Shown here piece after piece: positions 36,704 through 49,372 of a DNA stretch of 64,000 nucleotides. The position numbers were made by a program, and so were the translations under genes. The first letter of the stretch is position 1. Each line of letters begins with the position of its first letter. Source of the DNA: Sorangium aterium (GTDB lineage Bacteria; Myxococcota_A; Polyangia; Polyangiales; Polyangiaceae); assembly GCF_028368935.1 (NCBI RefSeq), contig NZ_JAQNDK010000002.1:1364001-1428000 (forward strand), written 5' to 3'. The notes beneath the pieces were generated by a model that was not told the origin of the DNA, made no database searches, and was given only the letters and a program-made list of their open reading frames with translations.

Positions 36704-37897
36704 TTAGGGCTCGATACCCCAGGCGAGCTCGCCGGCGCGGTACCCGGTCACCTGCATCGAAGGCGTGAAAGCGGTCGCCGTCGCGCTGAAGGAGTAGTCG
36801 TTGGCCTGCGTCAGCTTATCGTAGTTCGCGTTGTAGATGGCAATCTCTGCGTATCCCGAGGTGGCGCCCGGGGCGAGGCTGCCTGTAGCGGATGCGAAGC
36901 CGATCTCGAGGTAGTGATCGGCGTCCGTGCCAGACGCTTCGTGAAACGTCCTGATGATGTTGTCGCGCCCACCGGTGACCGACGCGAAGTCGCAGTTGCT
37001 CATCAGTGCCGACGTGAAACCGTCGGCCGTGAACCAGTAGCGAATCGTGACATCCTGGAGCGGGACGCTCGCACTTCCGGTGTTCTTGACCTGGATCTTG
37101 AAGGAGAGAAAGGCGGGGGTGGCGGCGGCGTCTCTCGTGGCGTACTGCACCTCGAGTTCCCCCGTGGGATCGCCGCCGGTGGTGGAGCTTGCGGTCGTGG
37201 AGCTCGTGGCGGTACCGCCTCCGGCGCCTGTCGTGCTGCTCGTCGTGGAGCTGGCCGAGCTGCTGGCGGAGGAGCTGGCCGAGCTACTCGCGGAGGAGCT
37301 GGCCGAGCTGCTGGCGGAGGAGCTGGCCGAGCTGCTGGCAGAGGAGCTGACCGAGCTGCTGGCCGACGAGCTGGCCGAGCTGCTCGCGGAGCTGCTCGTC
37401 GTTGAGCTCGTGGCGTCCTCACCGCCAGCGCCGCCCAGGCCTCCGGCGCCGCCCGTGCCGTCGGCACCACCTGAGCCTGCCGAGCCGCTCACCGCTGCGC
37501 TCGTGACGTTGCCGCCCGCGCTGGCCGAGCCGCCTGTCGCGGAGCCCGTCGTGCCGCTCGCTGTCGTGCTGCTCGTTGCAGACACGGTGGAGCCGGCGCC
37601 GGCCGAGCTGGACGACGGCGCTCCACCCGAGCTAGCGCCGCCGCCCCCCGTGCTCTCGCCGTCCAGGCTGGCGCCTTGGGCACATGCCACGAGCGTCAGC
37701 AGCGCGATGGCACAGAGCGCGGTGGCTCCGTTCGGCCATGAGCTCGAGGCGTTGACTCGGTTGGCCCGATTGCCGCGACTGCCCAGCTGCGGTGGCGCTC
37801 CCGCCCTCGTCGACAGCTTCCCCCTGGAACCCCCGATACGAGCTGCTCCAGAGGCCGTCTGGCCGAGCAGTGACGCACATCTCACCATCGGTCGCAT
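36704..37897 (-). CDS. Cellulose-binding (CBM3) lipoprotein with long Ser-rich linker
   Basis: 397 residues from ATG 37897, which has GGGGTG upstream and lies 60 bases past a good promoter (37964-37991). Lipobox LVAC at Cys72 follows a hydrophobic core (ATALCAIALLTLVAC); the n-region before it is unusually long (about 55 residues). Then Gly/Ser/Thr-rich sequence, a linker of about 50 residues of SSSA units (37247-37396) and a C-terminal CBM3 domain (LEVQYATRDAAATPAFLSFK, TIRYWFTADGFTS). It should tether the cell surface to cellulose; no catalytic domain is attached. Confidence 0.88.
   Translation of the reverse strand: MRPMVRCASLLGQTASGAARIGGSRGKLSTRAGAPPQLGSRGNRANRVNASSSWPNGATALCAIALLTLVACAQGASLDGESTGGGGASSGGAPSSSSAGAGSTVSATSSTTASGTTGSATGGSASAGGNVTSAAVSGSAGSGGADGTGGAGGLGGAGGEDATSSTTSSSASSSASSSASSSVSSSASSSASSSASSSASSSASSSASSSASSSASSTTSSTTGAGGGTATSSTTASSTTGGDPTGELEVQYATRDAAATPAFLSFKIQVKNTGSASVPLQDVTIRYWFTADGFTSALMSNCDFASVTGGRDNIIRTFHEASGTDADHYLEIGFASATGSLAPGATSGYAEIAIYNANYDKLTQANDYSFSATATAFTPSMQVTGYRAGELAWGIEP
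37247..37396. repeat. 12-bp repeats encoding the (SSSA)n linker
   Basis: About twelve copies of a 12-base unit (GAGCTGGCCGAG / GAGCTGCTGGCG-type on the plus strand) encode SSSA, with one SSSV variant. Third-position variation between units shows that selection holds the Ser/Ala pattern. Length is likely variable between strains. Confidence 0.85.
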
Positions 37898-37963
37898 CTT
37901 GAACACCCCTGCGACAGCTCGACCAAATCCGGAGGCCGAACGGAAGGAAGTTGAGGCCAACAG

Positions 37964-37991
37964 CTTATACGGGACCGTCTGGCATCAGCAA
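37964..37991 (-). promoter_or_regulatory. Promoter of the CBM3 lipoprotein gene
   Basis: On the minus strand, TTGCTG, 16 bases, TATAAG: close to a housekeeping sigma consensus. Transcription would begin near 37957, just outside the alternative TTG start at 37960, which argues for the ATG at 37897. Confidence 0.6.
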
Positions 37992-38161
37992 GAGGCTGGC
38001 CATGGGAACTTTCTGCCGATGTCGTAGATGATAAGGTATCCGTCTACATGCATTGGCCACAGATCGAGCAGCACCGAACCGCAGAGTCCAAGGATCGCCC
38101 CTTCTTCGAGGCGAAGGTGATGTCCCTCTGAGCGCTGCCTGTCGGCGAGGGCGCGAGGGGG

Positions 38162-38626
38162 TCACGTGGCGCGCGTGGGCTGCGAGGCCTCGAGCCGCGC
38201 CTTTTCGGCGAGCAGCAGCTCGGTGAACGCCGCGATGAACATGCGCCTGGCGAGCGATCCGAGCGGCTTGCCGACGAGCGGCAGCGGGATGTCGAAGCGC
38301 GATGTCCAGTCGATCTCCGTGCCCTCGCCGCGCGGGGTGAAGCGGAGACGCGAGCCCTGGTGCCGGAGCGGCTGCGTGCTCTCGACGATCTGGTAGTCGA
38401 ACGAGCACGGCCGCTCGAAGGCCGTGATCTCCTCGACGTAGCGGATCCGCTTCCCGACGCGCACCTCGCGGAGGGCGCCGAGGCCGTTGTGCTCGGTGAG
38501 CCCTGGCCGGACGACCTTCGTATGGGTGCCGTCCCCGGAGCGCAGGAAGCGCTCGTGGTCAGCCACCGCGTCGAAGACCCGCTCGACCGGTGCGTGGATG
38601 TAGACGTTGACGTGGACCTCTTCCAT
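38162..38626 (-). CDS. SRPBCC (START/Bet v1-like) family protein
   Basis: 154 residues from ATG 38626. Begins VHVNVYIHAPVERVFDAVAD, the usual first strand and helices of the polyketide cyclase/dehydrase-type SRPBCC fold, and ends in a long amphipathic helix (RRMFIAAFTELLLAEKARLE). These proteins bind hydrophobic ligands in a cavity; some are cyclases. It is divergent from the FAD monooxygenase gene with 160 bases between the starts, so the two could share control and a ligand. Confidence 0.85.
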   Translation of the reverse strand: MEEVHVNVYIHAPVERVFDAVADHERFLRSGDGTHTKVVRPGLTEHNGLGALREVRVGKRIRYVEEITAFERPCSFDYQIVESTQPLRHQGSRLRFTPRGEGTEIDWTSRFDIPLPLVGKPLGSLARRMFIAAFTELLLAEKARLEASQPTRAT

Positions 38627-38723
38627 GCGGCGACCATTGCATCCATCTCGCTGGGGGAGCACGCGGGCGGTCCGCCGATCGAGGGTGGGGCGGGGGCGGA
38701 TGAGCGGGGAGTTCGGTCGCTCC

Positions 38724-38768
38724 TTGCCAACCCGCCGCTCCTTCTTATAGTGAGTGAGTACTTACTCA
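38724..38768 (+). promoter_or_regulatory. Promoter and overlapping TetR-type operator of the monooxygenase-tetR operon
   Basis: TTGCCA (38724-38729), 16 bases, TATAGT (38746-38751) form a sigma70-like promoter. The 18-bp palindrome TGAGTGAGTACTTACTCA (38751-38768, one mismatched pair) begins at the last base of the -10 box and covers the expected start site. It has the form bound by many TetR proteins. The downstream TetR gene (40430-41065) is the obvious repressor, giving autoregulation of the operon. Confidence 0.75.
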
Positions 38769-38786
38769 CCAAATCGGAGGCGGGGC

Positions 38787-40433
38787 ATGACAGGAGCACT
38801 GGATGCGCTGGTGGTCGGTGGAGGGCCGACCGGGTTGACGATGGCCGGGGAGCTCGCCCGGCGGGGGCTCACGGTGCGGATCGTGGACAAGGCAACGGAG
38901 CCGCCGCCGGATCACTCGCGGGCGCTCGCCGTGCAGACGCGGACGATGGAGCTCTTCAGCAGGATGGGGCTCCTCGGTGCCGCCATGGAACACGCCGTGC
39001 GCGTGGGAGGGCTCAACGTCCTCCTCTCGAACGGACGGCGCGCCCGGCTGCCGATCCTCGACTTCCCGGAGCTATCCACGCCGATCCCGGGCATCTTCAC
39101 CGTCCAGCAGTTCGACACCGAGCGCGTCCTGGGCTCCCGGCTAGCCGGGCTCGGCGTGACGCTCGAGCGCGGCGTCGAGCTCGCCTCCTACACGCAGGAC
39201 AGCGCCGGCGTCTCCTGCACGCTCCGCCGGGCCGATGGGAGCATCGAGGAGGTGCGCGCCAGGTGGCTCCTCGGCTGCGACGGCGCGCGCAGCGCCGTCC
39301 GCAAGGGCGCGGACATCGCCTTCGAGGGCGACACCTACGACGATCACTGCATGCTCGGCGACCTCATCGTCGACTGGCCGCTGCCGGACGGCGACATCTA
39401 CATCAGCCCCTCGCGTCGCGGCGTCGGAGTGGCCTTTCCGGTGCCCGGCACGCATCGGTTCCGGGTCGTCCTCATCCAGCCCGAGCCGTCGCCGGCGCAC
39501 GGCGCGCCGGTCTCGCTCGAGGAGTTCGAGGCCGCGATGCGCGAGATGATCCCGGTGTCGTTCAAGGTCGAGAGGGCGATCGTCCTCTCGCGCTACCGGC
39601 TGCACCACCGCGTGGCCACGCGGCTGCGCAAGGGCCGGATCTTCCTCGCCGGAGACGCGGCGCATATCCACAGCCCGGCCGGGGGGCAGGGCATGAACAC
39701 CGGAATCCAGGACGCCTACAACCTGGCGTGGAAGCTCGCAGCCGTCGAACGAGGCCGGATGCCAGCATGGCTGCTGGACACCTACGAGCTGGAGCGGCTG
39801 CCTGTCGCCCGTCGGCTCGTCGATTTCACGGACCGCCTCTTCGGGCTCATGGCAGGGCACGGTCCGCTGGGCCGGACGCTGCGCGCGGTCGCGCCGCGCC
39901 TCGCGGTCCGCCTCCTCGGCATCCCCGCCGTGCAGCGCCGGATCGTGGGATTCCTCTCGCAGCTCAAGATCCGCTACCGGAACAGCCCGCTCTCCGTGCA
40001 GATCGGAAGCCCTCCCGAGCGCGGGCCCCACGCCGGGGATCGCGCGCCGGACGTCGTGCTGCGCAGCGAGGCGGGCGCGCAGGTCCACCTCTTCGACCTG
40101 ATGCGCGGCGCAGAATGGATGCTGCTGCTCTTCACCGGCCCGCAGGCGGACGGCGGGGCGCGCGAGCAGGCACGGAAGCTCGCCGCGCAGCTCGGGGGAC
40201 CCGACCTCGAGGCCCTGGTCATCGGCGCGCCCGAGGCCGGAGGCTATGCGGATCCCGACGGGCACGCCCACGCGACGTACGGCGCCGCGTCGGCGGCCGC
40301 CGTCCTCGTCCGGCCCGACGGCCATGTCAGCGTGCGCAGCGATCCGCTCGACGAGGGCGAGCTCCACCGGGCCCTCGACCGGCTCTTCACGCGCAGGGCC
40401 GAGGCCGACGGTGGCCAGGGAGAGCGCCGATGA
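38787..40433 (+). CDS. FAD-dependent monooxygenase (aromatic/polyketide hydroxylase type) with thioredoxin-like C-terminus
   Basis: 548 residues from ATG 38787, with GGAGG eight bases upstream. FAD dinucleotide motif VVGGGPTGLTMAGELARRG near the N-terminus, DG motif GCDGARSAVRK, and the GD motif GDAAHIHSPAGGQGMNTGIQ. This is the PHBH/phenol hydroxylase class, which inserts one oxygen using NAD(P)H. The last about 140 residues (GDRAPDVVLRSEAGAQVHLF) form the thioredoxin-like domain found in rifampicin/polyketide hydroxylases, without a CxxC. The likely role is hydroxylation of an aromatic or antibiotic-like compound sensed by the coupled TetR protein. Its stop overlaps the tetR start (ATGA). 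Confidence 0.93.
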   Translation: MTGALDALVVGGGPTGLTMAGELARRGLTVRIVDKATEPPPDHSRALAVQTRTMELFSRMGLLGAAMEHAVRVGGLNVLLSNGRRARLPILDFPELSTPIPGIFTVQQFDTERVLGSRLAGLGVTLERGVELASYTQDSAGVSCTLRRADGSIEEVRARWLLGCDGARSAVRKGADIAFEGDTYDDHCMLGDLIVDWPLPDGDIYISPSRRGVGVAFPVPGTHRFRVVLIQPEPSPAHGAPVSLEEFEAAMREMIPVSFKVERAIVLSRYRLHHRVATRLRKGRIFLAGDAAHIHSPAGGQGMNTGIQDAYNLAWKLAAVERGRMPAWLLDTYELERLPVARRLVDFTDRLFGLMAGHGPLGRTLRAVAPRLAVRLLGIPAVQRRIVGFLSQLKIRYRNSPLSVQIGSPPERGPHAGDRAPDVVLRSEAGAQVHLFDLMRGAEWMLLLFTGPQADGGAREQARKLAAQLGGPDLEALVIGAPEAGGYADPDGHAHATYGAASAAAVLVRPDGHVSVRSDPLDEGELHRALDRLFTRRAEADGGQGERR

Positions 40434-41065
40434 GCCGACGACCGCGCTCGAGCGACACGCTGACCGAGGCGCAGAAGAAGATCGTCGAGGCCGCGGTGGC
40501 GGCCTTCGCCGAGCAGGGCTTCCACGGGACCGCGACGCGGGACATCGCCCGGCGCGCAGGGGTCGCCGAGGCGACGATCTTCAAGTACTTCCCGAGCAAG
40601 AGGGACCTCCTCCTGGGGGTGCTCGGTCCCGCCATCGAGCACCTCGTGGGGCCCGCGATGGCGCGCTCCATGGATCCGCTCTTCGACGCGAGCTACCCGA
40701 CCTTCGAGGCGTTCCTGCGGGCGCTCCTCGCCGAGCGCACCGCGTTCGTCCGCGCGCACCCGCAGCTCGCGCGCATCCTCGCGCAGGAGCTGCCGTTCGA
40801 CGCCGAGCTGCGGATCGGCATCGCCAGCCGGGTGTACGCGCCGATCCTCGCGAAGGGGATCGCCCTGATCGAGCGCTTCCAGCGCGAAGGGCAGATCGTC
40901 CCGTGGCCGCCGCCCCTCGTCCTGCGCTGCATCGTCTCGACGTTCGCGGGGTACATCCTCCACCGCGTGTTCATCGCTCCCGACGCGGCGTGGGACGACG
41001 AGGCGGAGATCGAGCGGGTCATCGCGTTCGTGAGCCGCGGCCTCTCGCCCGGCCAGCCAGCGTGA
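40430..41065 (+). CDS. TetR/AcrR-family transcriptional regulator
   Basis: 211 residues. HTH at about 17-60: IVEAAVAAFAEQGFHGTATR, DIARRAGVAEATIFKYFPSK. The C-terminal helical ligand domain is variable. ATG 40430 overlaps the monooxygenase stop, so both are made from the same mRNA. The palindrome at 38751-38768 is the expected target. Likely a repressor released by the monooxygenase substrate or a related compound. Confidence 0.92.
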   Translation: MSRRPRSSDTLTEAQKKIVEAAVAAFAEQGFHGTATRDIARRAGVAEATIFKYFPSKRDLLLGVLGPAIEHLVGPAMARSMDPLFDASYPTFEAFLRALLAERTAFVRAHPQLARILAQELPFDAELRIGIASRVYAPILAKGIALIERFQREGQIVPWPPPLVLRCIVSTFAGYILHRVFIAPDAAWDDEAEIERVIAFVSRGLSPGQPA

Positions 41066-41098
41066 GGTCGCGCCTGCCGCGCGCGGGCGCGCGGCCGC

Positions 41099-41965
41099 TC
41101 AGCTCGTGGTCAGCAGCGAGCGGAGCTGCGACGGCGACACCTGGTAGTCCTTCCCGCAATAATCGCAGCGGATGTCGAGGACCTTCCCGTCCGTGACCAT
41201 CTCCTCGATGTCGCTCCGCGGCAGGCTCGCCAGCGTGGCCATGACCCGGAGCTCGCTGCAGCGGCAGCTGAAGCTGAGCGGCGAGTCGTCGAGCCGCGAG
41301 AACGGCATGCCGTAGAGCAGCTCGCCGAGCAGCACGTCCGCCGAGGCTCCCTCGTGCGCGAGCACGTCGTCGAGGCGCTCGAAATCCTTGAGCCGCTCGG
41401 TCATCACCATGAGCGGACCGCGCTCGACCTCCGGGAGCAGCTGCACGAGGTAGCCGCCGGAGGCGCCGACGCCGTCCTCGCCGATCAGCGTCGCCACCGC
41501 GATCATGGAGACGACCTGCTCCGATTCCTGCATGTACGCCATCAGGCCCGCGGAGATGCCGCCCTCGGTCGGGATCTCGACGACCCCCTGGTGGAGCATG
41601 CCGCTCGGCAGCGTGCGCATGACCTGAAGCAGCGACCCTCCGCCGATCTCCACCGCGCTCTCCGCCGTGGCCCCCTTGCCGAGGTTGACCAGGCCGCGGC
41701 TCGTGCCGTCCGGGTGCGAGTCGGCCACCAGGCTCCCGTGACCGGCCGCGCCCTTGACGATCGCCTGGACCCGCAGGTTCGGGGCCATCGCCTCGCGCAC
41801 GAGGATGGCGCCGGTGATCAGCTCTCCCAGCCGCTGCGCGGTCGCGCCGGTCGCAGCTTGCACCGCGACGGCCCCCCGCACGGTCTCGGTGGTCAGCGCC
41901 GTGATGACGCGAAAGGCGCCATCCATCGTGATGGCACGGACGACGGAATCAGAAGGTCGGGGCAA
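41099..41965 (-). CDS. hslO: Redox-regulated chaperone Hsp33
   Basis: 288 residues from TTG 41965 (GGGAGAG upstream; a stop precedes it in frame, and the conserved first strand VRAITMDGAFRVITA needs this start). The C-terminal zinc switch is intact: Cys234-x-Cys236 in SCRCSE and Cys267-xx-Cys270 in RCDYCGK. On oxidation the zinc is lost and the protein becomes a holdase that protects unfolding proteins. Cytoplasmic. Convergent with the TetR gene. Confidence 0.95.
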   Translation of the reverse strand: MPRPSDSVVRAITMDGAFRVITALTTETVRGAVAVQAATGATAQRLGELITGAILVREAMAPNLRVQAIVKGAAGHGSLVADSHPDGTSRGLVNLGKGATAESAVEIGGGSLLQVMRTLPSGMLHQGVVEIPTEGGISAGLMAYMQESEQVVSMIAVATLIGEDGVGASGGYLVQLLPEVERGPLMVMTERLKDFERLDDVLAHEGASADVLLGELLYGMPFSRLDDSPLSFSCRCSELRVMATLASLPRSDIEEMVTDGKVLDIRCDYCGKDYQVSPSQLRSLLTTS

Positions 41966-42146
41966 GAGGCACTCTCCCGTGAGAAAACATCGTTAAGCCA
42001 CGGACGGCCGATGGCAACCCGCGGCGCATCGGTCGTCGCAGGCAGAGGCGCCCCGCGGGCGGGCGCGCCTCGCATAAAAGCATAGTTATTCCGTTGGCTT
42101 GTAGCACAGGCGCCCCCTGGGCGCGGGGGCGCCCGGGGGGGAGAGC

Positions 42147-46400
<4,254 letters not shown>

Positions 46401-46413
46401 CGACGCCTCCAGC

Positions 46414-48240
46414 CTAGGGCTGCTTCTTTTCCTTCTCGATGATGTTGAACTGGACGCGCCGGTTCTTCTGGCGACCCGCCTCGGTCTTGTTCTCCGCGAT
46501 CGGGACGTCGGGCCCGTAGCCCTTCGCCTGCATGCGCTGGGCGGCGATGCCGCGATCGACGAGCGCCTTCAGCACCGACTCCGCGCGGGCCTGGCTCAGC
46601 TTCGTGTTGAACTGGCGCGTGCCGCGGTCGTCCGTGTGGCCCTGAACCTCGATCTTGAGGATCTCCGGGTGGTCCTTGAGCACGCCGGCGACCTCGTCGA
46701 GCAGCTCGTTGCTCACCGGCCGGATGGTCGCCTTGCCGATGTCGAACTGAACCTGCTGCAGGATGACGATCTCGGTCTCGGTCACCCGGACCGCGACCGG
46801 GCACCCGTTCTGCGTCGGATCTTCGTTCGGCTTGCCCTTCTCGTTCGGGCAGGCGTCCTTGTCGTCGCGGATGCCGTCGCCGTCGGTGTCGCCCGGGCAG
46901 CCGTTCGTGGCCGGGTCGGTCGTGACGAGGCCGGCCAGATCCGGGCAGGCGTCCGACGCATCGGGGACCTTGTCCCCGTCGCGATCGGGCGGCGGCGGGC
47001 ACCCGTGCTGCTTCGGGTCGTCGTTCGCCGGGCCGGCCTGCTCCGGGCACGCGTCGACGTCGTCCGTGATGCCGTCCTTGTCGCGGTCCCCTGGCGGCGG
47101 GCAGCCGTTCTTCTTCGGGTCCGGCGAGGCGACGCCGGCCACGGCGGGGCAGGCGTCGACCGCGTCGAGGATGCCGTCGTGGTCCGCGTCCTTGGGCGGC
47201 GGACAGCCGTTCTTCGCGCGATCCGGGCTGCGGACGCCCGCGGTGTGCGGGCAGGCGTCGTCCGCGTCGGCGATGCCGTCGGCGTCCTGGTCCTGCACGG
47301 GCGGCTTCACCTCGGGCGAGTAGGCGACCATGGCCACCGCGCGGAACGAGGGGGTGCCGACGCCGGGGGTGAGGCCAGGGCCCACGCCGAGCCCGGCCTC
47401 GAAGTCGTCCGCGAAGCGGTAGCGCCCGCCGAGCAGGGCTTCCAGGTTGGTCGTGCGCTGCTGGACATCGGTGACCGTGATCGCGCCGGTGATCTCGGGG
47501 CCGATCTGCAGGCGTCGCTCGTCGTCGAGCAGCAGCCCGAGGCCGGCGCCCCAGTGCACCGTCATGCCCTGCTCGACGTTGGCAAACTGCTTCGTGGACC
47601 GGAACTCCGGCCCCGCGGCGAGCGACCACACCGCGCGATCCAGGTGGCCGCCGAGGACGAGCTGCGGACCGCCGCGCACGCTGCCGTCGCCCGAATACGC
47701 CTCGGGGTCGCCGGTCGGCAGCCACACGTAGCCGCCGAGGGCGATCTGGAACGGATCGAAGTAGCCGCCGAAGAGCGTCGCGCGCGCGCCGAGCCGGAGA
47801 TCCCCGAGGGCGCTGCTGGTCGGCTGCGGCAGCAAGGCGCCGGAGGCGGCCCCGCCGTCGCCCGACTGGAGCGCGAGCGGCAGATCGATGTTCACCGTGA
47901 GGCGCTCCCAAAGAGAGAGCGAGGCGCTCAGGTGGAGCAGGAGCTGGCTGCCTACGACCTTGCCGTCACCGAACTCCTCGTTCCCCGACAACCGCCGCAA
48001 CACGAGCGGATCCTGGGCATAATCGCCGAGGAGCATGATGTGGGGTGTGGCGCTCCCTGCCGTGTAGGCGGACTGGACTCCGAACATCCTGTCGCCGGCG
48101 GGCGCAGGCTGGAACCTGTCGAGCGCGAAGCCTTCGGGTCTCGCGGGTTCCTGCGCCTCGGCGTGAGCCGCTGCGCCGAGCAGGCACAGCGCCGCCGCGA
48201 GCGCGGCCGTCGGATGGGTCCCCTGTGTACGAGCCGGCAT
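46414..48240 (-). CDS. OmpA-family outer-membrane protein with beta-barrel and TSP3 repeats
   Basis: 608 residues from ATG 48240 (GGGAGG upstream). Signal peptide (TAALAAALCLLGAAAHAEAQ), an about 280-residue beta-barrel region, five TSP3 repeats with the form DxDxDGIxDxxDACP (about 310-470), and a C-terminal OmpA domain that binds peptidoglycan (FDIGKATIRP, IEVQGHTDDRGTRQFN, LSQARAESV, AKGYGP, NRRVQF). It anchors the outer membrane to the wall. It is the first gene of a two-gene operon with the giant TSP3 protein, so both may form one surface structure. Confidence 0.93.
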   Translation of the reverse strand: MPARTQGTHPTAALAAALCLLGAAAHAEAQEPARPEGFALDRFQPAPAGDRMFGVQSAYTAGSATPHIMLLGDYAQDPLVLRRLSGNEEFGDGKVVGSQLLLHLSASLSLWERLTVNIDLPLALQSGDGGAASGALLPQPTSSALGDLRLGARATLFGGYFDPFQIALGGYVWLPTGDPEAYSGDGSVRGGPQLVLGGHLDRAVWSLAAGPEFRSTKQFANVEQGMTVHWGAGLGLLLDDERRLQIGPEITGAITVTDVQQRTTNLEALLGGRYRFADDFEAGLGVGPGLTPGVGTPSFRAVAMVAYSPEVKPPVQDQDADGIADADDACPHTAGVRSPDRAKNGCPPPKDADHDGILDAVDACPAVAGVASPDPKKNGCPPPGDRDKDGITDDVDACPEQAGPANDDPKQHGCPPPPDRDGDKVPDASDACPDLAGLVTTDPATNGCPGDTDGDGIRDDKDACPNEKGKPNEDPTQNGCPVAVRVTETEIVILQQVQFDIGKATIRPVSNELLDEVAGVLKDHPEILKIEVQGHTDDRGTRQFNTKLSQARAESVLKALVDRGIAAQRMQAKGYGPDVPIAENKTEAGRQKNRRVQFNIIEKEKKQP

Positions 48241-48584
48241 GAACGAGGTCGCCTCCCTGCGCGAAGGAACAGCAAGTTCCAGGAGTATCGACCGAAACGG
48301 CGGCGGCGTTCAACGTTTCACGAGGTTTTTGGACGCGCGCCGGCCGATCGGGCCAGCTCGGGCGCTGCGCTCCGGGGTGTGGGGGCGTGGCGTTCCTTCG
48401 CCGGCTCACGGCGCCGATCGAGCCGGCGTCCGGAGTTTCCTGCGCGGAAGGTCAGGCCCGCTGGCGTCGTGAGTCGGCGGTGTGTCGCCTGGTACGGCAG
48501 GGTTGCTACTGGGGGGCGGCAGCGGTAAAGCGGCCGCCTGACCCCGCGGCACGCACTGCTCGCGGTACTCGTTCAGGAGGGACC
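48241..48584. other. 344-base divergent promoter region, ompA-like / sod
   Basis: No gene supported. It contains the inverted repeat GGAAC-AGCAA-GTTCC (48266-48280), 26 bases upstream of the OmpA-like start. Nearer the sod gene lies GGCGGCAGCGGTAAAGCGGC, part of a weak hairpin. No clear sigma70 promoter was recognised. Confidence 0.45.
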
Positions 48585-49196
48585 ATGGCGCGCGAACCCA
48601 AGAACTTCGACAACCTCCTCGGCGGCAACGCCAAGGGCTTGAGCGACCTGCAGCTCAAGGCGCACTTCACGCTGTACCAGGGCTACGTGAAGAAGCTCAA
48701 CGAGATCTGGGAGCAGCTTGGCAAGGCGGACCGCAGCGCGCCGAACTACTCGTACAACGCGTACAGCGAGCTGAAGCGTCGCGAGCCGGTCGCCTTCAAC
48801 GGTACGGTGCTCCACGAGCTGTACTTCGAGAACATCGGCAACGGCTCGACGCAGCCGAGCGCCCAGTCGAAGAAGCTCATCGAGGCGTCGTTCGGCAGCT
48901 TCGACGCCTGGCTGGCCGACGCGAAGGCGGCGCTCCTCAGCGCGCACGGCTGGACGGTGCTCGTGTACGACTACCAGGAGCAGAAGCTCTTCAATAACCT
49001 CATCCGGACCGAGCACGATGTCGGTCTGTTCGCGAACACGCATATCATGGTCGCCGTCGACGCCTGGGAGCACGCGTACTTTGCGGACTACCAGACCAAG
49101 AAGGCGGACTATGTGGCCAACGTCCTCTCGGGCCTGAACTGGGACGTGATCAACGCGCGCCTCGCGCAGATCGGGCCGCACGCTCAGCAGGGTTGA
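48585..49196 (+). CDS. sodB: Fe/Mn superoxide dismutase
   Basis: 203 residues from ATG 48585, with AGGAGGG upstream. Family motifs: LKAHFTLYQGYVKKLNEI (first metal His), FNGTVLHELYFENIG (second His), and DAWEHAYFADYQ (Asp and His ligands). It converts superoxide to hydrogen peroxide and oxygen in the cytoplasm. Whether Fe or Mn is used cannot be settled by eye. The N-terminal loop between the first His and the Tyr is one residue shorter than in the E. coli enzymes, as in some divergent family members. Confidence 0.9.
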   Translation: MAREPKNFDNLLGGNAKGLSDLQLKAHFTLYQGYVKKLNEIWEQLGKADRSAPNYSYNAYSELKRREPVAFNGTVLHELYFENIGNGSTQPSAQSKKLIEASFGSFDAWLADAKAALLSAHGWTVLVYDYQEQKLFNNLIRTEHDVGLFANTHIMVAVDAWEHAYFADYQTKKADYVANVLSGLNWDVINARLAQIGPHAQQG

Positions 49197-49372
49197 TTCG
49201 TTACACGGCGGGGGCCTGCACTCCCGCCGTCCCACCGGCGAGTTCGGCGCTCCCTGCGCCACGCGACGACCACCTTCCCCTCGGGCTGGACTGCCCAACG
49301 AGACGCGGCTTTCCAGATCATGGCTCGCCCCCAGTGCCCCGGCCGCGTTCGTCCTGTAGACTGGGCGCGGCG

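Noticed and set aside
36360-36707. A 115-codon plus-strand frame in the gap before the CBM3 gene
   Set aside because: Arg/Ala-rich translation without a fold pattern, no ribosome site; overlaps the stop of a firm gene.
37898-37960. TTG start at 37960 for the CBM3 lipoprotein
   Set aside because: It lies at the predicted transcription start; the ATG at 37897 has a proper ribosome site.
38048-38131. A 27-codon frame (MHWPQIEQHRTAESKDRPFF...) on the plus strand
   Set aside because: No ribosome site and no known relative; might be the tail of a lost gene but the evidence is too thin to list.
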